From contig NC_086363.1 of assembly GCF_036324505.1 (NCBI RefSeq), positions 13,592,653-13,656,652 of the forward strand: 64,000 nt of DNA, given 5' to 3'. Source of the DNA: Eleginops maclovinus. Its lineage: Eukaryota > Chordata > Actinopteri > Perciformes > Eleginopidae. Every line of letters starts with the position of its first letter. Position 1 is the stretch's first letter. This document shows positions 52,732 through 64,000 of this stretch, piece by piece. The translations under genes and the position numbers were made by a program. The notes under the pieces were generated by a model that saw only the letters and a program-made list of their open reading frames with translations, did no database searches and had not been told where the DNA came from.

Positions 52732-54181
52732 GCAGAGAGAGAGAGTGGGGGTGTGGTAGTTGATGACTGTGACTGAAGACTCACGACTGGGAGGAGTTAC
52801 ACATCTGCCATTTTTGTCGTGCATGTATGTATTTCCTTAAATCTGTCAGGCTACGCACTGTATCTGTCTCTGTGTGTACAACATATTTAAATCAAAAAAA
52901 CTACTGGATCAAACATTAGACCAGGGTTGATTATTTTTTATTTTGGGGGATTCAGCTGAAAAAATAAAGCAACAACTATTTTCATTTCAGCAAAAAAAAG
53001 GCAAACATATGCACAATTTAAATGAATTATAATTTTATAATTATATTTGGGTTTTGCACAGAAGTTGTAGTTTGAAGCACAGATTATTAAACAAATTAAT
53101 CAATAATACAAATATGTTTAATTTGGAGCCTTAGTTTTGACCCTCATCTTTAGACAAATAGGTATTAGGACAATAATATAATGCTATACATCACAGTCAA
53201 CAGACTATTATTTATTATTTATATCTATTTCATTCAAAACGTTTTATTGCGTGACGCTTTACATATACATGTTAACATAAAACAAACGCACAACATTAAT
53301 TACACATTACATTTAAAGAAAAATTACTTCATTGCGTGCCTCCCTTTGTGTGTGGAATCAGGAAACTGTTTTACCGTAGTGAAAATGTTGTTTTTAGAAG
53401 CATAAATGCCCAAAACATATCATTTTAAGTGGAATGTTTTCCTGGACACAAACATATTTTTAATACATTTTGACTTTAAACTTTGGAAAGGAAAAAATGT
53501 ATTACTAATGACATTAATGTAGCCTGTTAATGCGACTCTTTATCTGCAACTGTGCACAAATTCTGTGCTTCTAAATTGAGTTCTGTATCAAAGCATATGG
53601 CTGTCCAAAATCTTAAAAACTTCTAGAATTAAGGGATTTAATTAAAATGTGGATAAGTTGTATCATTTCTGGCAGATTCCTCACCAAAGAGCAATTTCAG
53701 CTTCATACTCAAATGAAACAGCAGAATAGAGGAGCCATGCAGCAGAGAAGCAGATCTGCTCCTCCTCCTCCAACCCCAGCCTCTCAGCCGTCCCGGGACC
53801 CTGCTGGCCAGTGAAGCGCAGCCTCCATACCAGGGTTCTAGCTAGGAGTCACTGGAAGGGCAAGCTCATTAATTATCTCTCCCTCTCTTCCTCCCTCCGT
53901 CCTCCCATCACACCCTCCCTTCATTACCAGCAAGGTTAATCCCCCCTTATCTCCCAATGAGCCTCATTTTTCATGGCTCCCTTTCGACGACACTTCCTCT
54001 CTCTCTTCCGTCGTCACCCCTTCTCCATCCCGTGCTATCTGTGATTCCTCCTTCTCTTCTTTCCCAGCTGCTGAGTTTTTTCTTCTGCTGTCATTTGCAT
54101 ATATCCAACCTATTTTTATTGTCACTTCTACATATACTCTCCATTTCATTTTTCTTCCCATAGAGGATCTTCCCATTTCTG

Positions 54182-54240
54182 TCTCCTCTCCTCTCCTCTC
54201 CTCTCCTCTCCTCTCCTCTCCTCTCCTCTCCACTCCTCTC
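54182..54240 (+). repeat. (CTCCT)n pentanucleotide repeat
   Basis: About eleven near-perfect copies of a ctcct unit with a single change near the right end. It is a pure pyrimidine strand. A looser stretch of the same kind is at about 40015-40135. Confidence 0.95.
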
Positions 54241-55479
54241 TCCTGTGCTTACCTTGAACATGCCGTAGTGAGTGGAGAGAGTAGATCTATTACAGCTTAT
54301 CACTAAAGGACAGGCCAACACGGAACGCCGGTGAAATATGGCTCCTGTCACAGTCGCCGCTGAACACGACCCATGCACAGGGCTCGCGGAGCTGTAAGGA
54401 CAGGGGGAAGATGGGAGGGTGCGGGGTACAAGAGCCAGTATCAGCCCCCTAATTCAAATTAATGGAAAGATTTTCAGGCTTGATGCCGAACGTTTGACAG
54501 TGATTTGGCACACAATTAACCTTGTCTCCCTGTCCCCTCTGTACTCTCATCCCCTCTTCGGTTTCATTTGCCGCCTTCTCTTTCCCACTCTCTCCCTCCC
54601 CTTTACCTGTCACGCTCCTTGACACAGTCTTATTGATTATGAACTAAATGGAGAAGATTATGTTTTATTAGATAACTGACACTCCCGACTGTTGTGTGCC
54701 AATTGAATTAGCTGGGAATCACTGACATCCACGTATCGTAACATGATGTGACTAAGCATCATTTTAGGTTTAACACAAACCATTCACAAGTTCATATCAC
54801 TGTTCAGATGACGTGTGAGGATCATTCTCATGACAATAACAGCAGCAATGATTGTTTGTAGCAGTTTTGTACCCATCGGAACAACATTATTGTGGCATGA
54901 GCATTATTTCTGTAAGAAAAATGTACTTTTGTCATTAATGTGTGACTTGCGAGCTTGTGACTATGCACTGCGACATCCGTCGAAGGCATGATAGATTTTC
55001 ACTCACCGACCTGTTTAAAAGACCATCCGTCCTGCAGCCACCGCCTCTCAGCTAGACTTCACTCGCAGCGTTTATAGGCCATTTCACCTTGGGTTCCAGC
55101 AGGTCATGGAACCAAACAGCCTATAGCTTAACAGGGGACAGGAACTGGAGTGGTGAAGAGGGAGAAAGGAGAGATGATATATGAAACAGTATTATTTGGA
55201 TAAAGCGGTTAGTCCAGTTCATGTCGTGTTTGAACTAGAATTTTGGCCAGCCAAGAATGAATGTTTCCCTTAGTATCAAACTGCTACCAAAACATGACAC
55301 ATCAAAATGAGCACATTTGTCTAGGGTGACAGAAGCAAGGTGGCTCACACATTTTTGGAATAAGGGTCGTTTTTTCTTGTTTTTCACTATGCTGTGATGC
55401 AACATCAGTTCGGCATTTTTAGTTTAAACAAGACTCCGGTGTCATGACAGCTAGCGGATGTGTGAGGCTGTTCTTCCCC

Positions 55480-55725
55480 TAAGCTATGCTCAGTGCTATG
55501 ATTAAAGCACTTTGCTAGCATGTTGATTTGTAGCATATAACATACCATGTTCAGCCTGTTAGCATGCTAAGATTTTCAAATTAGCATCAGAGAGTACAGT
55601 AAAGGCTGATGAGAAGGGCATTAGTTCAGCAGCGATTTCTTTTATAACCAAAGCATTGAAAAAATGATTGTGCTTTATGGCAATCAGGGATCTACCAAAG
55701 ACTTGAGACACTTCCATTTTGACTT
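55480..55725 (+). repeat. Decayed teleost repeat, related to 47895-48025
   Basis: It contains tagcatgttgatttgtagca, taccatgttcagcctgttag, catgctaagattttcaaatt and further on ggctgatgagaagggcatta and taaccaaagcattg. These follow the order of the downstream parts of the gctaacatgc-type fish repeat. It abuts the next repeat at about 55727. Confidence 0.5.
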
Positions 55726-55726
55726 A

Positions 55727-56140
55727 AAGAGGCCCTATTATGCTTTATGTTTCCTTTGCCTGTAGTGTGTTATATAGGTTTTTTACATGTAAATCGATTG
55801 AACTCCTCTGTTTTCTTCCGTAACACAGTGACATCACTATGAACACTTGTGCTTATATTGTGTAGCGCTGCAACACATTGAACGTTATTCGCTACGGGGT
55901 GGGACATCTCTAAGCGGTTGAAAAATCACAAGACCAATCAGAGCAGACTGGGTTCTGGTTTCAGACCGAGGGTGAAAAGAGGTGGTGCAGTACAAGCAGT
56001 ATGGGGTGGGTGGGGTGGGGGAGAACATGTTGAAGCATGGTAACATGTCACAATAGAGAGACAAAATGTGAAGCTGAAAACGAGCATGATTTGTCTTCTT
56101 TAGGGGGTAAACCATCATTGCCATCATGGCACGTATGGCA
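55727..56140 (+). mobile_element. Longer copy of the 'ggccctattatgc' element
   Basis: It opens aaagaggccctattatgctt, like the element at 26456, and continues through acacagtgacatcactatg, a ctacggggtgggacatctc stretch and ccaatcagagcagactggg. This is the typical body of a longer teleost member of this family as I recall it. The right boundary is uncertain. Confidence 0.4.
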
Positions 56141-58049
56141 GCATTCCTAAACATTTGAAACAATATGATGAGGCAGAAAGAGATTATTCATTTAATTGAA
56201 CATCTCTGTCAACACCTGTCTCAGAAATGGGTACCTTGTGTGGAGGAAAAATAAAACATAGTGTTGTTAATAATAAGCAATGATACTGCTTTTAATAATA
56301 ATTGTAGTCGTCTGGTTGAGTCATAATCTAATAGATGGGAGGAATGACAGGAAGGGGGTGTGAAGGTGTCTAGATGTGTCCTTGTGCCAGCACAATGTTG
56401 CTGAGAGTTGATGATTATCCCGACTTTCCCGAGTCCCTGCCTCAGCACATTTGATATGGACAAACTACAGCGGTGACACGTATGACAGTTATGTGACAGA
56501 CAGCGAGGCATTGTGGTAGGGTGTCAAAGAACTCGCTGATGTGACATTTATCATGTCTAAGAGTAAGGTTCAGCAAACACCTTCAAAGAAAAGACTAAGA
56601 AATACACATGCCATGTCAGCCCTCTCAATATTAACATCAGGGGTTTTATCTCTTAGGTGAACATTGAAAAGAATCACATGAGTTGTGGTTAGTTCAAATC
56701 ATCATATGCCACATACATTTTCCTACATATCCAAATGACCACAAATGTAATAAGTGTGTCAGGTACATTTCTAGAAATGGATGTTGCAGTAGGGATTATA
56801 CAGCTGTTCCTGTGAAAATGCCATCCTGCGTTACATAAAGCTAAAGTTGTTACTTGATTTCAGTTTATTGTAGTCCTTGGTTGCTCTGTTTTAAAAAGAA
56901 AAAACCCAGCCCATTCTTCTTATAATATAATATATGCTAGTGGAGATCTTATTTTACATTTCAAGGGATTTCATTGAGGCTTGGGAAAGCCACATGACTT
57001 AGCATTGAAAGGTGGGCGTGTAATTTGGGTGGATAGGGAGCTAAAAACTGACATGAGACCATAAAAACATTTAGGTGCAAATACAGTAAAGGCCTAAAGC
57101 TTGACGGGCACTTTCAGGAAGCCCACCATGGATGTTAATCCAGAATGGAACGTAGTGATGTATAGGCACACAAGGATTTGTAAAACAACTGAGATTGTGG
57201 ATAGTGCAAAATAAACCAGACTGGATATATTTGATGCTTGATGCTGTACTTCAAGGATATCATCAAAACACAGTCAGATATACAGAAATAAAATTGCGTT
57301 TGATCATCACAAAAAGCTCTCGAATAGATTATGTAAGAGTTTAAAATTCAAACAATAATCCCTCCAGCTCAGCCTCCTCTCAGCACTTAGCACTCAGCAA
57401 CGTGTGCATTGTTCTAATGCAGCGTTTCCTGTAATGTCCAAGGTAGAGACAGGAAGATAACAATAATATTAACCTATGTCATTGTGTTTTTATTTTAAGG
57501 AGGTGAGGATCCTCATAGTCCACACCACAAAAACAGCATACTTGCACGCACATCATGCATGCCAGAAGTTGTAGTTCGGAGAGTTCCCCCTTTAGCATCA
57601 GTCCCCCATGACTCACGACACATCCATGTAAAGGGCTTAGCACAAGGTAGGATGGGATAAGCAGCAACTTTGATGATAAGATGTGAGCATGTGTGTTCAC
57701 TCTCTCTTTCCCTCTCTCTACCTCACTTGCTAGTGTGTGGGCGCATGCTGGTGTGTTCATGCACCTCACGAGCGTTAAACCAAACATCACGACTGTTAAT
57801 GTATCCTGATCAGCCCACTGAAAATGAAGCTAATCTGTTGCGAGGGAAATGGGGCAGGAATTAGTTCATTCAATCCACCACTGGTTTCCTTTTAGCATCT
57901 GAGGTATCCCGCCATTTATCTCCATGCACTCTCTAGCTGCATCCCAACTCACAACAACTACTGGATGTGCAGACCGATGCCTGCTGTGTCTTCAGATGAC
58001 AAAGAACGACATTTATTGCAAGTGATGATTGATTTCATACTTGTCAAAA

Positions 58050-58199
58050 AGCCCTGATACACATGAATTGAAATTCCAGCCTGCAAATTAGTTTTTATTC
58101 TGAAGTTGAACCAACAGGAATTTCAATTCATCTCATTCAGTTTTCAGCTATGAATGATTTAACTGAAATTGAATGAACTGCAAGCCAAGTATCAGGGCT
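58050..58199. mobile_element. 150-bp MITE immediately upstream of a pak5 exon
   Basis: The ends are agccctgatac and gtatcagggct, a perfect 11-bp terminal inverted repeat. Inside, atgaattgaaattcc and ggaatttcaattcat form a second perfect 15-bp inverted repeat. Total length is 150 bp and there is no coding capacity. The right end is 70 bp from the acceptor of the exon at 58270, so the branch point and pyrimidine tract must lie in the short strip between, or in the element itself. The flanks show no clear target duplication. Confidence 0.8.
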
Positions 58200-58269
58200 A
58201 CCTGCATCAAAGTCTTAGGCAGCTCACTGTCTTGTATGTTAAGTATAAATGTGTTTGTTCTTCTTGTAG

Positions 58270-59109
58270 ACCATTGTTCGAGGGAACCGGCCACCCAAAG
58301 ATGCTTCCATCAACGGCCTGCTGGAGGATTTCGACAACATCTCAGTAACGCGATCCAACTCCCTGCGTAAAGAGAGCCCACCGGGCCCCCACCAGGCTGG
58401 AGGCATATCCAAACCCTCCACCAGTGGTCACCCCAACGCCCCAGAGGAGAACGGATTCAACCATTACTACTCCCGCTACTCCTGTGACCTGGACACTTCC
58501 AGCAGGGACTTCTGTCTTGACCCCGGCAAGCCAAGCTTCTCTATAGATGGGGACTGGGCAGTTGGGAGGCACTATCGGTTCACCAAGCAGAATGGTCACT
58601 CGTACCCCATACGCAGCCCCTTCTACCCGGACGCCATGCCCCAAAAATCAGACTATGGCAAGCTTCCCCCGGACTACCACACCTACTTGGAGAGCAAAGG
58701 GCGCTCAGCTGATGAAGTGGCCTCCACGGTTGGGAGTGGTGTTGGCTCCAGTGGATACTATCGGGCGTCTGTGGGTGGCTCTTCTAGCCAGGACTACCGG
58801 GACACTTCAGTGGGCACGCCATCTCGTGCCTCACTACACAGCGAGCAGATCAACTACCCAGACAGTGAGTGGAGCTACGGCGGCCTAAGGGACGAATACG
58901 AGAAGCGACCTAAGAGTTCCTATGTGACGCAGACCAGCCCCACGCCTGCTATACGGCAGCGGTCTAGGTCAGGATCTGGGCTGCAGGAGCCAAATGTCCC
59001 TTATGCTGCGAGTGGGGCTTTCAAGAACCCTCCACAGGCACATCCTTACAGCTCCTACACCTACCCCCGCCTTTCAGACAGTCTCGCTAACTCACAGACC
59101 TTAACCAAG
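58270..59109 (+). CDS. pak5: pak5 long central-region exon
   Basis: An 840-nt exon of exactly 280 codons, phase 0 at both ends, between acceptor tcttcttgtag and donor aag|gtaact. It begins TIVRGNRPPKDASINGLLED, continuing directly from APMK of the start exon, and contains FDNISVTRSNSLRKESPP. Its C-terminal part carries RPKSSYVTQTSPTPAIRQ then RQRSRSGSGLQEP and YTYPRLSDS. These blocks are distinctive of PAK5, not PAK4 or PAK6, and the stretch between them diverges as expected for a disordered linker. The RSNSLRKES and RSRSGSG sites are likely phosphorylation or 14-3-3-type sites by family knowledge. Without the candidate cassette exon this is residues 69-348. The opposite-strand frame at 58342-58644 is a shadow. 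Confidence 0.97.
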
Positions 59110-61241
59110 GTAACTACACCTACAACAAAATATGCATTTTAATAAGAAAGACCACATTCCTCCATGAATAATTGTGACCGAGGTTATCGACATAGCTAGA
59201 ACAGCTGAGTGGTTGGTATAAGCTAAAAAATACAGTATCTGTCTAGGAAGCATGTTCCAACCACCCCTGACAAGCCTGTAGGAATATCTCTTTCCAATAA
59301 TCAGTCCTTTTCCTCTTTCTCTCTCTTCCTCTGTTTCTAGTTGTCTCTCATTTTGGCTCTATGATTGATGGTGGTAGCTGTTAATCTACTCTTCAGGCAC
59401 TGCCACATATAGAATTATCGCCCTTCAGTAGTCACTGTCTCTGCACACAGATCAATTAATGCTCTTGCTGACCGTAGACCAGAAAGCTCTGAAAGACAGT
59501 TACAGAAACTAGAAAAATAGAGACACAAAACAAACATAGAGAACAAAGAAAGCACTCAAATGGCCGGAAAAAGGAAAAGGAGTATGGGAATATAATTTTA
59601 AAAATAGAAAACAAATTGAAATTAAAATAATGATTGTTTAGTTTAAATCAAATCAAATAGGAAAGCCTAAAGTATAGACGAAAAATAAGTTCACTATAAG
59701 GTGTTATATTAAATTCTTACTTTTGGTTTTAATGTATAATATAATAAGGATTTAGGTAGCTTAAGTTACCAGTTGCATATTGTCGTTTCAAGGTGTAATT
59801 AGCCCCAAAAAATAAACAATTGCATTTATGTATAATTTAATTGAAATTAAATATCTAACAGCTTCTGTAAGCTACAGTCAGAACGATTCCAGTTCCATCG
59901 CTGTGTGTCGTCTGCATAGAGGTGATACAGAGAGCTCATTAACAGTATTCTGTGTGAAATGTATAAAGGTAGACATTTTTTACAGTCCCATACATTTTGT
60001 AGAGGTTACTTCTAACCAAAATAAATAACCAAACTGACATGACATTTCATTTATGTCATGTTTCATAGCTCAGAGCTTCCCATTGTGTATGAACACCTGC
60101 ACTGTAAGTATAGTGGCTCTGGGGGAACGTGCCGCAGCCTGTGATGTGCTCCAGTGGAGCAGTGGGACAGACTCAGATACCCAGGAGACTCGAGACACGA
60201 GCAAACAAACCTTCCATGCATTAGCGGTTGTGTTATGAAACCATATGTTTCCTGTATAATTTACTCATGGTGATTCTTTCATACCAATATGGTTATACAG
60301 AACTCCGTTTGATAAGACATTAGATAAGTTAAAAAGTAGTAGGAAGCCAGCAGGGGGGAACCGCAGGGGAAATAGTCTCTCTATGAGGTGTTATTCATGG
60401 AAGTTCTTTATATATGTTCTATAAATTATTCTCCAAAGTGTTCAGTATTCCATCAGGCCCATTTTAAAGGTGTGTGTACCGCTATCACAGCACTCCACCA
60501 TTCCTCCTTCCCACATGGTGAGACCAGTAGCGGAGGGGAAAACTGGGTTTGCTGATGTAGATCCCAGGGTGCCTTGATGAAAACCATTTAACCTGCATGC
60601 TTCAGTAAATAGCCACTCGTAGAAAAAAACATCCGCGGAGAATGCAAGAGTAGCAGGATTTGAAGTGATGCAGGGGAAGGTCATTTTCCTTACATATGGT
60701 TTATTATTATCACTTTCGTAGTCGCCGTGCTTGAGGAGGCACATTTTCTTTGCTGAAAATGTACCGTGTGTGAAGGGAATGTAAAGATTTAACAGGCTGC
60801 AGTCCCATGCTGTGAATGTTGATGCAAAAAAGGCAGCACTGCTAAAGGGTATGAACTCCTCCAGACTATATTAGCTGTATTGTTAATATTTGATTTGTTG
60901 TTCTATGAAGTGCTTTGTCAAATCAAATTAAATATAGGCCACAGTAAAGAGTGGGCTGAAAATCAATGCACCTTAATTTGCCTTGTGATGTTTGGAGATT
61001 TAGCAGCAGTGGTATAGAAAAACAAAAAAAAACAAGGAGTCATCTGACAGCTTAAGAATCACTATTCTTCCCGGCTCATGGACCTTGTAACAAACCCACC
61101 CCTCTCTCTCCTCTCTCATTCTCTGCCTTTTCTTCTCTTCCCCTCATTCAGCCCACTCACACCACTGAAGTAAATCCTTCTTTCTCCCTGCTGTTGTTGG
61201 GAGCCGGTGGGGATGTTACAGTAGACAGCACGGAGACTTGG

Positions 61242-61242
<1 letters not shown>

Positions 61243-61340
<98 letters not shown>

Positions 61341-61352
61341 AACACACACACC
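61243..61352 (+). repeat. (CA)n microsatellite
   Basis: About 94 bp of pure CA followed by tacaaacacacacac. Confidence 0.98.
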
Positions 61353-62308
61353 CCTTTATCTTCCTTCCTCTCTCTTTCCTCTCTCTCTGTGTTATGTGGC
61401 GAGCTCAGTGCCGCAGCTCTCGGTGACAAATTGATGTTGCGGCACTTTCCCTTTCTGCAGCCTTAGCATAAAACTGGCCGAACGATGTTCCACCGCGGAA
61501 TTCAATTTCACAGTTGAGTTAGGTTGTTGATTACCCTGCCAAACTCAGATTAATGTGCGTTTAACCAACATGGATCAGGAGACCCCTGGCTGACAGCCAG
61601 CCAGCGGTGCCGGCCAACGATAGGGGGGTGAGAGCCAGGGCCCAGCAGCAACCCCCCCCCCCTACACCTGCCTCAGAGTGATTGATTAAAAGAGTTCACA
61701 CCATGTAATTATACGCCATCCCAACACATCAGGACTCCTCCTCCTGCCCTGTCTCTGCACATGTGTGTGTCAGTGTGGATGTCTCTGTGTGTAACGGCAA
61801 AAGGAGAGAGTTACCGGCACAGAGAGATCTTTAAAAGGAAAGAGAAAAAGAGGGAGTTTTTTATTATCCTCTCAGTCTCCTGAGAATTTATGAGTAACAT
61901 TATTTTCAGGCGTCTCAGGAAATGTAATTTAATTTAATCTATATAAGGCGGCGGCAGCTTGATCCACTTCTGTCTGTATTCTTTATGGTCTACCTTGGAC
62001 TATTGACATTTTCCTCGTTATACACTGTCATTTCTACAAAACAAAACAAAAAAACTTTTGATATACTATATAGTCTGCTAGTGTTTTTGTGAGAGACCAT
62101 TCCTAAAGCTGCTGAACATGAAAAATGTATTTAATCATTTCCACCAAGTCGGTCAAATTTCAGTTTTGTATGTATTACTTTTCTCCAGTTTTCCATTTAA
62201 TCATACCTCAGACACGTCAAATAGAATTGAGTAGGAGCATGTTACACCAAATAGCTTTTTTAAATCAGCTATGTTAATTTTTACACAGCCAGGTTCCACC
62301 TTATATAT

Positions 62309-62647
62309 TGTAGCGTCTCGCTATAGAACAAAAGGAAGCCTCTCAACTATTTTTTCCATGAGTTTATTAACTTCTAACCCACGTTGCTGTCGGCCGTAAC
62401 CACACCAAAAACAACAAAGAACCAAGTTAACCGTCACTCTCACACACATCCTTCGTTAGCTCTCTCGAAGCCTTTTTTCGTCTCCCTCTCCTCGACACCC
62501 AACCAATCAGCAGACACTCCCTCACTCAACCCACAGCCACAGGTCACAAAACTGTCTATCAAAAAGTTTGCTGACATTCTGTAAAATGCAAACCAACTGT
62601 AACCAATAAAACTCATGAAACATCAACATTATAACCGGTCCGTTACA
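62309..62647 (+). mobile_element. Probable solo LTR
   Basis: The segment starts TGTAGCG and ends CGTTACA, the TG...CA termini and short imperfect inverted repeat of a retroviral-type LTR. It is flanked by atat on both sides, a possible 4-bp target duplication in an AT-rich site. An AATAAA polyadenylation signal is at 62605-62610, about 40 bp from the right end, as expected for the R region of an LTR in plus orientation. No internal retrotransposon sequence is adjacent. A gypsy-type LTR is the most likely source, but this rests on structure only. Confidence 0.5.
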
Positions 62648-62845
62648 ATATAAACATCGTATCCCATAATACATATATACAGTGCTGACTTTCTAAATAA
62701 CTGCTAGAGTGGTCATCACAGTTAGAGATTCTGCTGAATGTTGTGTAAGTGTGTGTGCATAAAATTATGTGTGTACGTCAGGCCTGTTATGAGTCAGAGC
62801 AGCTGAGTCAACTGAGCTTTTAATAGTTAATCGCTGCAGTCTTAC

Positions 62846-62847
<2 letters not shown>

Positions 62848-62886
<39 letters not shown>
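62848..62886 (+). repeat. (TG)n microsatellite
   Basis: A TG run of about 39 bp, 330 bp upstream of a pak5 exon. Confidence 0.97.
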
Positions 62887-62889
<3 letters not shown>

Positions 62890-63218
62890 GCTTTAAAGAA
62901 GACTCGGGTGCTTCTTGGATCATAAGGAAGCGATGTGTCCCAGATCTGAATCTTCCCTAGGCTCCTAGATGATGAATGGTGTAGTTGTGAAAAAATTGTT
63001 GGGGGGTAGAGATAAAGTATGGTGCCTGTCCTGTGGACTAAATGTCCTCCGTTAGGTCGGTCTGTCAAGGGCTAATGTACCTGCACACATACCTAGAATT
63101 AGAGCTGGCATTTGTAGGCAGTCATGCATGTAGTTTACAGAGCGTGTATAACTGTACAGTGTTGTTTCTTTACATTTTGATCCACAATCCAAATAACGTG
63201 GTCCTGCTTCTCCTCCAG

Positions 63219-63428
63219 GGTGATTACGAGCATCCTGCACGTGACGGCAGTCCCCAGGTTACGGGTGGTGACACCTACCCCCGAGGGCCCTTAAAACAAC
63301 CTCAGAGCCACATGAAGCCGCCTGGCTACCCTCCAGTACACCTGCCATATCCTCCTGTCTTTCACCATTACAAACCTTCACCCTACCATCACCCCCCCTC
63401 CCAGCCCAGCCCACCATACACCCCTCAG
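63219..63428 (+). CDS. pak5: pak5 proline/histidine-rich linker exon
   Basis: A 210-nt exon of 70 codons, phase 0 at both ends, between acceptor ctgcttctcctccag and donor cag|gtacag. It begins GDYEHPARDGSPQ and contains GGDTYPRGPLKQPQS, in which DTYPRGP matches the same block of human PAK5 as I recall it. The rest (YPPVFHHYKPSPYHHPPSQP) is a P/H/Y-rich disordered segment replacing the S/Y-rich mammalian one. It corresponds to residues 349-418 without the cassette exon and lies in the linker before the kinase domain. Confidence 0.93.
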
Positions 63429-63956
63429 GTACAGTATGTTCACGATGTTCACTCATACAGACAATCACAAACATTTAAAGAGATGCTCCTGCCTAGGCTA
63501 TTTAATGCAGATGTCATTTTAATAAATGTATATATTATTACCAGAAAAAAATGACCAGAGTATTGACACTGTCCAGTGCAAACCACATGTGTTTGGGCTC
63601 TTTGAATTATTTAAACGACCCTTAATATTACAGAAGGTTTTAAAATTACTCTACTTCCTAAACCATATAAAGATTATATTGTCGTATATATGCCTTTTAC
63701 GAAAAGCTGAACAAAAGCCTGAAAAGCTAACCTTTTGGAAATACTACACTGAGAATAGAGCTTTAGATTAGTGCAGAATAATGCCTTTTATGTTGTTTGA
63801 AGTTGTATTGTTTGTATTATAGTCAGCTCAGAAATCCACAACAAACATTTCCTCAAACAAATCCTCTTTTGTACTTTTTCTGTAGTTCTGAAAGATATTT
63901 TATAGCCACTCTCTGTTTCTCTTTGACTCTAGTTTCCTGTGTGTGTCTTAACACAG
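63429..63956 (+). other. pak5: pak5 intron
   Basis: 528 bp of AT-rich intron with nothing else recognised. The acceptor at its end reads gtgtgtcttaacacag. Confidence 0.85.
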
Positions 63957-64000
63957 GGTGCGTACTCACAGCCTTCATCACCCTACATCCCCCCGGGGGC
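63957..64000 (+). CDS. pak5: pak5 linker exon, cut off by the window edge
   Basis: After the acceptor cttaacacag, the phase-0 frame continues GAYSQPSSPYIPPG to the edge, a proline/serine-rich continuation of the linker. In PAK5 this is followed by the basic segment RVSHEQFRAALQ and the kinase domain, which must lie beyond position 64000. The exon is short as seen, but phase, acceptor and composition agree. Confidence 0.82.

Larger units (their letters stand above)
59110..63218 (+). other. pak5: pak5 intron
   Basis: 4.1 kb. It holds a (CA)n array, a (GT)n array, a C-homopolymer of about 13 bases near 61655 and a probable solo LTR. I see no additional exon. Confidence 0.75.

Noticed and set aside
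54091..54378. A Glu/Arg-repeat protein frame on the minus strand
   Set aside because: It is the translation of the ctcct pentanucleotide repeat.
58342..58888. Minus-strand and second-frame ORFs of about 100 codons overlapping the pak5 central exon
   Set aside because: Shadow frames of a high-GC coding exon; the sense frame matches PAK5 throughout.

Overview
The window is a teleost (ray-finned fish, probably percomorph) nuclear genomic segment. The sequence is AT-leaning and CpG-depleted. It carries very many long (GT)n/(CA)n arrays and several dispersed repeats of a kind I recognise from fish genomes, and genuine coding sequence is confined to short, well-spliced exons. Nothing prokaryotic, plasmid or viral was seen. 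Most of the 64 kb is intron.

Layout. (1) Positions 1-673, minus strand: the 5' end of a gene. A small start exon (673-636) and a large proline/glutamine-rich exon (365 to beyond position 1) encode a repeat-rich N-terminus with W-x-G-Q-P motifs and an expanded QYQPP/QYQTP pentapeptide array. Its best match from memory is the N-terminal domain of a galectin-3-like protein, but the lectin domain lies outside the window. (2) About 0.7-8.5 kb: non-coding, with two related copies of a dispersed fish repeat. (3) About 8.59-9.19 kb: a CpG-rich patch with a good splice donor at 8869/8870, the most likely promoter and non-coding first exon of the main gene. (4) 37.4-64.0 kb, plus strand: the 5' half of pak5 (formerly pak7), the neuronal group II p21-activated kinase. 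Exon 37447-37670 carries the ATG, the Cdc42/Rac-binding CRIB motif and the pseudosubstrate-like segment. Exon 58270-59109 carries the start of the central region. Exon 63219-63428 and the cut-off exon at 63957 continue the proline-rich linker. The kinase domain lies beyond the right edge.

Two additions to the standard pak5 exon set stand out. The first is a 45-nt in-frame exon-like segment (39457-39501) with consensus splice sites that would insert 15 residues between K68 and T69, just after the autoinhibitory region. The second is a CpG-rich, exon-like open segment at 45403-45686 in the large intron, which could be an alternative first exon or a separate transcript.

Mobile DNA includes an unusually clean 653-bp foldback element with two identical 202-bp inverted repeats around a small helix-turn-helix-like coding remnant (35138-35790). 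There is also a hAT element with a perfect 8-bp target duplication (48546-49382), a nested pair of hAT-like elements (24001-24939), a short MITE just 70 bp upstream of a pak5 exon (58050-58199) and a probable solo LTR (62309-62647). All repeat and family identifications rest on recall and visible structure; no database search was possible.
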